Origin: Alectoria sarmentosa
Lineage: Eukaryota > Ascomycota > Lecanoromycetes > Lecanorales > Parmeliaceae
Assembly: GCA_009733775.1 (NCBI GenBank)
Contig: WOGZ01000638.1
Location: 1-10,203, forward strand
Length of the DNA: 10,203 nucleotides
Direction of reading: 5' to 3'
A program made the position numbers and the translations under genes. Shown here piece by piece: positions 7,666 to 10,203 of the stretch. How positions within the stretch are numbered: the first letter of the stretch is position 1; every line of letters starts with the position of its first letter. Below the pieces are notes generated by a model. The model saw only the letters and a program-made list of their open reading frames with translations, did no database searches and was not told the DNA's origin.

Positions 7666-7819
7666 AGCCGGCGAGATCCTTCGGACGATTCGGCTGGTGA
7701 AGGCGGTAGTGGAAGTCATGGTGCATTTAGGACGGCAAAAGATGAATGTGCAAGATGATGCTAAGAATGGTATGGTGATCAAGGCATGCTTATCGTACGT
7801 TATCGCTAGTCGAAAATAG
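7643..7819 (+). pseudogene. Possible frameshifted C-terminal tail of the upstream gene
   Basis: A 58-residue open stretch in the frame one base ahead of the upstream gene, overlapping its end by 23 bases and stopping at TAG 7817-7819. It has no early ATG. The peptide contains VEAGEILRTIRLVKAVVEVM, an amphipathic, helix-like segment that would extend the charged helix of the preceding ORF if one base were surplus between 7643 and 7662. It may be a genuine frameshift, a sequencing error, or chance. Confidence 0.3.
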
Positions 7820-8159
7820 AAGGCGTAGCGCGATGAATCAAGTTAAGGGCAGTGCTTCCTCCGGAGGCATGCAAAGCATCGGCCGTAAGGTCATTTGCCG
7901 CCATTCACATGCAGCTAATGAAAATCAGGCACACGATCAACTTCCTAATTTAGGCAATCTACCCAGACCTGTTGAACAACAACGTTATCGTCGTGAGTCT
8001 CACAATAATTATGGGAGCAGTGTTGTTCATCCCATCAGTCCTCTGTGAAAAAGCGAAACCTTGCCCTTTCTGCACTTTGGTCGTTGCCATTTGATTTTCG
8101 TTGACTCCATAAATCCATCTTCACATCTCACATCAGAAGAAGGTGAAGACACTTTCAAC
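7820..8159 (+). promoter_or_regulatory. Upstream region of the 2OG dioxygenase gene
   Basis: 340 bp between the end of the possible tail and the dioxygenase ATG. It includes an ATG-initiated 71-codon frame at 7833-8048 that resembles nothing I know. A TATA-like CCATAAAT lies at 8107-8114, about 50 bases before the start codon. No other clear sites are visible. Confidence 0.35.
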
Positions 8160-9218
8160 ATGTCATCCTTACCTATTCACCTGCCCCTTCCTATCATCGA
8201 TCTTGCCAACCTCTCCTCGTCTGCCCAAGGCAACTCCGCTGTAAGCCATCTCAGCAGCAAATTGAGCACTGCCTTCTCCATCAGCGATGCATTCTCCACC
8301 ACTGGCTTCGCTTACCTCATCAACGCCCCTATCTCTCTTACCCACTCTGAGATCTTTGCCCTAGCACATGGCCTCTTCTCTATCTCGCACGAATCCAAGA
8401 TGAAAGTCGCCAAAAAGACCTTTCGACCTGAGAACGGCAACACCTACCGCGGCTACTTTCCCGCACAAGCCGGCAGCGACAATCTCAAGGAAGGGTTCGA
8501 GATCGGTCCCATTGACCCGCTGCCGCAGAACCTGGACCCTCGAGCCAGATTCAACCTCGGAGAAGCAAACGTGTGGCCTGCCGGGTTCGACGCCAGGGAG
8601 AAACTGGAAGCCTTGCACACAGAACTCCAATCTCTGTCTGAGAAACTACTTTCGCTCCTAGCCATCGCTCTGGGCAAAGACCCGTCTTTCTTCGACCACT
8701 ATCTCGAGGACAGCATCTCCACCCTCCGCCTCCTGCACTACCCAGCCATCGAACCGCCAGCACCCCAGCAAGAATTCTGCTGCACGCCACACACAGACTC
8801 CGGCATCCTTACCCTACTGTACCAAGACGAGACCGGCGGCCTAGAAGTCCTGAACGCCGCCAACAACCAGTGGATCCCCGCCCCCTACGTGCGCGGAAGC
8901 ATCGTTATCAACATCGGCGATCTCATGGCCAAAGTCTCTTGTGGTAATAACAGTAACAACAATAAGTTCAAGGCGACCCGCCACCGCGTTCGCAGTTCGC
9001 CGGGAAAAGACCGGTACAGCGTGCCCTTCTTTTTCGAACCCGGCGCCGCATGTCTGGTGCAGAGTGTGGATGATGACGAGGGGGAGCAAGGTCAGGGGGT
9101 GCGGTATGGGCAGCACGTGCTGGAGAAGATGAGCGGGTGGGTGGAGTTCCGGGATGATGGGGGTAAGGGTGCCGCGGTTGCTGTCGAGAGCGTGGAGGAG
9201 GTTGTGATCGGCGCGTGA
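8160..9218 (+). CDS. 2-oxoglutarate/Fe(II)-dependent dioxygenase (IPNS-like)
   Basis: 352 residues, no intron. It belongs to the soluble non-heme iron oxygenases that couple 2-oxoglutarate decarboxylation to hydroxylation, desaturation or ring chemistry. An N-terminal DIOX_N-type region (about 9-130, with LPIIDLANL and later YRGYFPAQ) precedes the jelly-roll core. The iron ligands are visible: His211 and Asp213 in TPHTDSGILTLLYQD, and His275 in KFKATRHRV. The 2-oxoglutarate-binding RxS motif is R285-S287 (RYSVPFF). The ATG at 8160 starts just before the conserved PIIDL strand. An Asn-rich stretch (SCGNNSNNN, 260-268) lies in the loop before His275, where relatives usually have a short WSNGKF-like segment. 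Length is normal for the family. It probably acts on a small molecule; the substrate cannot be inferred. It could take part in a pathway with the P450 on the same strand, but intervening genes weaken that. Confidence 0.93.
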   Translation: MSSLPIHLPLPIIDLANLSSSAQGNSAVSHLSSKLSTAFSISDAFSTTGFAYLINAPISLTHSEIFALAHGLFSISHESKMKVAKKTFRPENGNTYRGYFPAQAGSDNLKEGFEIGPIDPLPQNLDPRARFNLGEANVWPAGFDAREKLEALHTELQSLSEKLLSLLAIALGKDPSFFDHYLEDSISTLRLLHYPAIEPPAPQQEFCCTPHTDSGILTLLYQDETGGLEVLNAANNQWIPAPYVRGSIVINIGDLMAKVSCGNNSNNNKFKATRHRVRSSPGKDRYSVPFFFEPGAACLVQSVDDDEGEQGQGVRYGQHVLEKMSGWVEFRDDGGKGAAVAVESVEEVVIGA

Positions 9219-9610
9219 TTGGTGCTTTGTTTGCTGGACATTTCCCCCTATCCTGGCGATGTGATGATGGTGGAAGTGATGAGATATGAGTCCGTCGTTT
9301 GCGATTTTCCAATCTCGGTGGAAGTAATCTTTCGCTGCGTTTGCAGTTCGCTCACCTCAGCTATGCATCTGGATCTGTTTGGACGAGCAGAGTAGTTAAC
9401 CCTCCTCTTTTCTTTTTCTTTTTCTTTTTCTTCTTCTTTTTCTTCTTCTTTTTCTTCTCTCTCTTCTCTTCATACTCCCAGAGTCCATTTCCTCTTCCAT
9501 TTCAAAAACCAAAAAACACCTCAGACTCAACCGCTCTCTCTCTCCATCTCCCGTCCCCAGATACCAGCCATCCTCCAAGCATCAACCACCCACCCCTTTC
9601 CAAAGCACAA
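9219..9610. other. Intergenic region with a 72-nt pyrimidine tract
   Basis: 392 bp between the dioxygenase stop and the next ATG. It holds the dioxygenase 3' end and the presumed promoter and leader of the terminal gene. The main structure is the CT-only tract at 9400-9471; the rest up to 9610 is C/A-rich leader-like DNA. Confidence 0.6.
9400..9471 (+). promoter_or_regulatory. Uninterrupted polypyrimidine (CT) tract
   Basis: 72 consecutive pyrimidines built mostly from TTTTC and TTC units, about 140 bp before the ATG at 9611. CT-rich tracts near transcription starts are a known feature of many filamentous-fungal promoters. The length and purity also make triplex (H-DNA) formation and replication slippage possible. 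Confidence 0.6.
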
Positions 9611-10054
9611 ATGAAACTTCTCCCCTTCACCCTCCCCCTCATCCTTCCCCTAATCCTCCCCCTCACTCCCATCATCGCCATCGCAGCAACCATCTCCCAA
9701 CCTCCCACCTCGCCATCACCAACACACCACGCCCTCCCCTTCCTAATCCCCCCACCCCCACCAACCGCACGCACAACCTCCTTTTCCGCCACGGCGATAT
9801 TTTCGCCGGGGCTCGCCATGTCGGCGGTGGTTTCCTCTGCCGCATCAGCATCAGCCAACCTTCCCAACGCCCTTGAAAATCCATCTCCGTGGCTTGCAAG
9901 TGGAAACGCAGACGCAGACGCAGCTCCGGCACCGACGACGGCGGCTGCGTATGAGGAGGCTGCTGCGGAGGTGGTTTTTTTTTCGAACCGGGGGTTCGGG
10001 TTACGTTTGCTGATGGGGCGGGCGGAGGCGACGGGGGGGGTGGTAGGGGGGTGA
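9611..10054 (+). CDS. Putative small secreted, cysteine-free Ala/Pro/Ser-rich protein
   Basis: 147 residues. The ATG at 9611 has a good fungal context (CACAAATGA). Residues 1-26 read as a signal peptide: MK, then a hydrophobic core made of three LPL(I/T) units, then an AIA-A-like cleavage site near residue 25. The mature part is rich in Pro, Ser, Thr and Ala, with a PPPPP run near 51-55 and AD/ADA repeats near 98-103, and has no cysteine, so it is not a disulfide-stabilised effector. No domain is recognised and no clear GPI signal is seen. Base composition flips from C-rich to G-rich within the ORF, so the 3' half may not be coding or may contain a missed intron. The pyrimidine tract and leader upstream support a transcribed gene. 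Confidence 0.4.
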   Translation: MKLLPFTLPLILPLILPLTPIIAIAATISQPPTSPSPTHHALPFLIPPPPPTARTTSFSATAIFSPGLAMSAVVSSAASASANLPNALENPSPWLASGNADADAAPAPTTAAAYEEAAAEVVFFSNRGFGLRLLMGRAEATGGVVGG

Positions 10055-10122
10055 AGGGGGTAAAGGGGGATAAGGGCAGAGCGAGAGGGGAGAGGGGAGA
10101 GGGGAAGTGAAAAGAAAGGGGG
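10033..10122 (+). other. G-rich purine region with two G-quadruplex motifs
   Basis: G-runs at 10033-10040, 10046-10051, 10056-10060, 10065-10069 and 10074-10076, separated by 4-5 nt, satisfy the standard G4 pattern several times over. A second set at 10087-10090, 10094-10097, 10101-10104 and 10118-10122 also fits, with one 13-nt loop. It overlaps the last 22 bases of the putative secreted-protein ORF and would lie in its 3' UTR. Confidence 0.6.
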
Positions 10123-10149
10123 AAGACGATGGTGTAAAAGAAACAGAAC

Positions 10150-10171
10150 AAAAAAAAGGGGGGGGGGGGGG
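10150..10171. repeat. A8G14 homopolymer junction
   Basis: Eight A followed by fourteen G without interruption. Runs like this are unstable and error-prone in sequencing, so the exact length is uncertain. The remaining 32 bases show nothing recognisable. Confidence 0.8.
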
Positions 10172-10203
10172 TTAATGAAGGTGGAATAACGAGAGCGATG
10201 AGG

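Noticed and set aside
7833..8048. Plus-strand ATG frame of 71 codons before the dioxygenase
   Set aside because: Low information content, no domain, and it lies in the probable dioxygenase promoter and leader.
9672..10151. Long minus-strand Pro/Arg-rich frame opposite the putative secreted protein
   Set aside because: It begins at a non-ATG codon and owes its length to G/C-rich repeats; the plus strand has a proper ATG, a signal peptide and an upstream CT tract.

Overview
This window looks like nuclear DNA of a filamentous ascomycete (Pezizomycotina). The reasons are eukaryotic start contexts, a 51-nt GT...CTGAC...AG intron, a microsomal cytochrome P450, CT-rich upstream tracts, and a sharp switch from a very AT-rich, ORF-free block to GC-balanced gene DNA. 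AT/GC compartments of this kind are the usual result of repeat-induced point mutation (RIP). I cannot name the species.

Region by region: 1-55 is an (ATT)n microsatellite. From 56 to about 3288 the DNA is almost only A and T, and the few remaining C and G are strongly biased to CpG. Inside this block lies a compact element at 840-1707. It has two 162-bp direct repeats (840-1001 and 1546-1707) with TGT...ACA ends, no large ORF, and a perfect 5-bp target-site duplication AAACG on both sides. This is the structure of a short non-autonomous LTR retroelement (TRIM-like). Its two LTRs differ at 23 positions, all transitions, as RIP predicts. The AT block ends near 3276-3288 in a run of 13 A.

3289-4073 is GC-balanced DNA without a convincing gene, with two notable symmetric sequences. 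4074-6083 (+) is a complete P450 gene; an in-frame stop is removed by a 51-nt intron. 6084-6828 is intergenic. 6829-7665 (+) is an unrecognised disordered protein with a basic, coiled-coil-like C-terminus and a possible frameshifted tail reaching 7819. 8160-9218 (+) is an intact 2-oxoglutarate/Fe(II) dioxygenase of the isopenicillin-N-synthase-like family. 9219-9610 holds a 72-nt pure pyrimidine tract ahead of a small predicted secreted, cysteine-free protein at 9611-10054. The window closes with G-rich DNA containing G-quadruplex motifs and an A8G14 homopolymer.

All predicted genes are on the + strand. P450s and 2OG dioxygenases often act as tailoring oxidases in fungal secondary metabolism, and a RIP-mutated flank suits a subtelomeric or accessory setting. 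No backbone enzyme, transporter or recognised regulator is visible here, so a shared pathway is only an inference.
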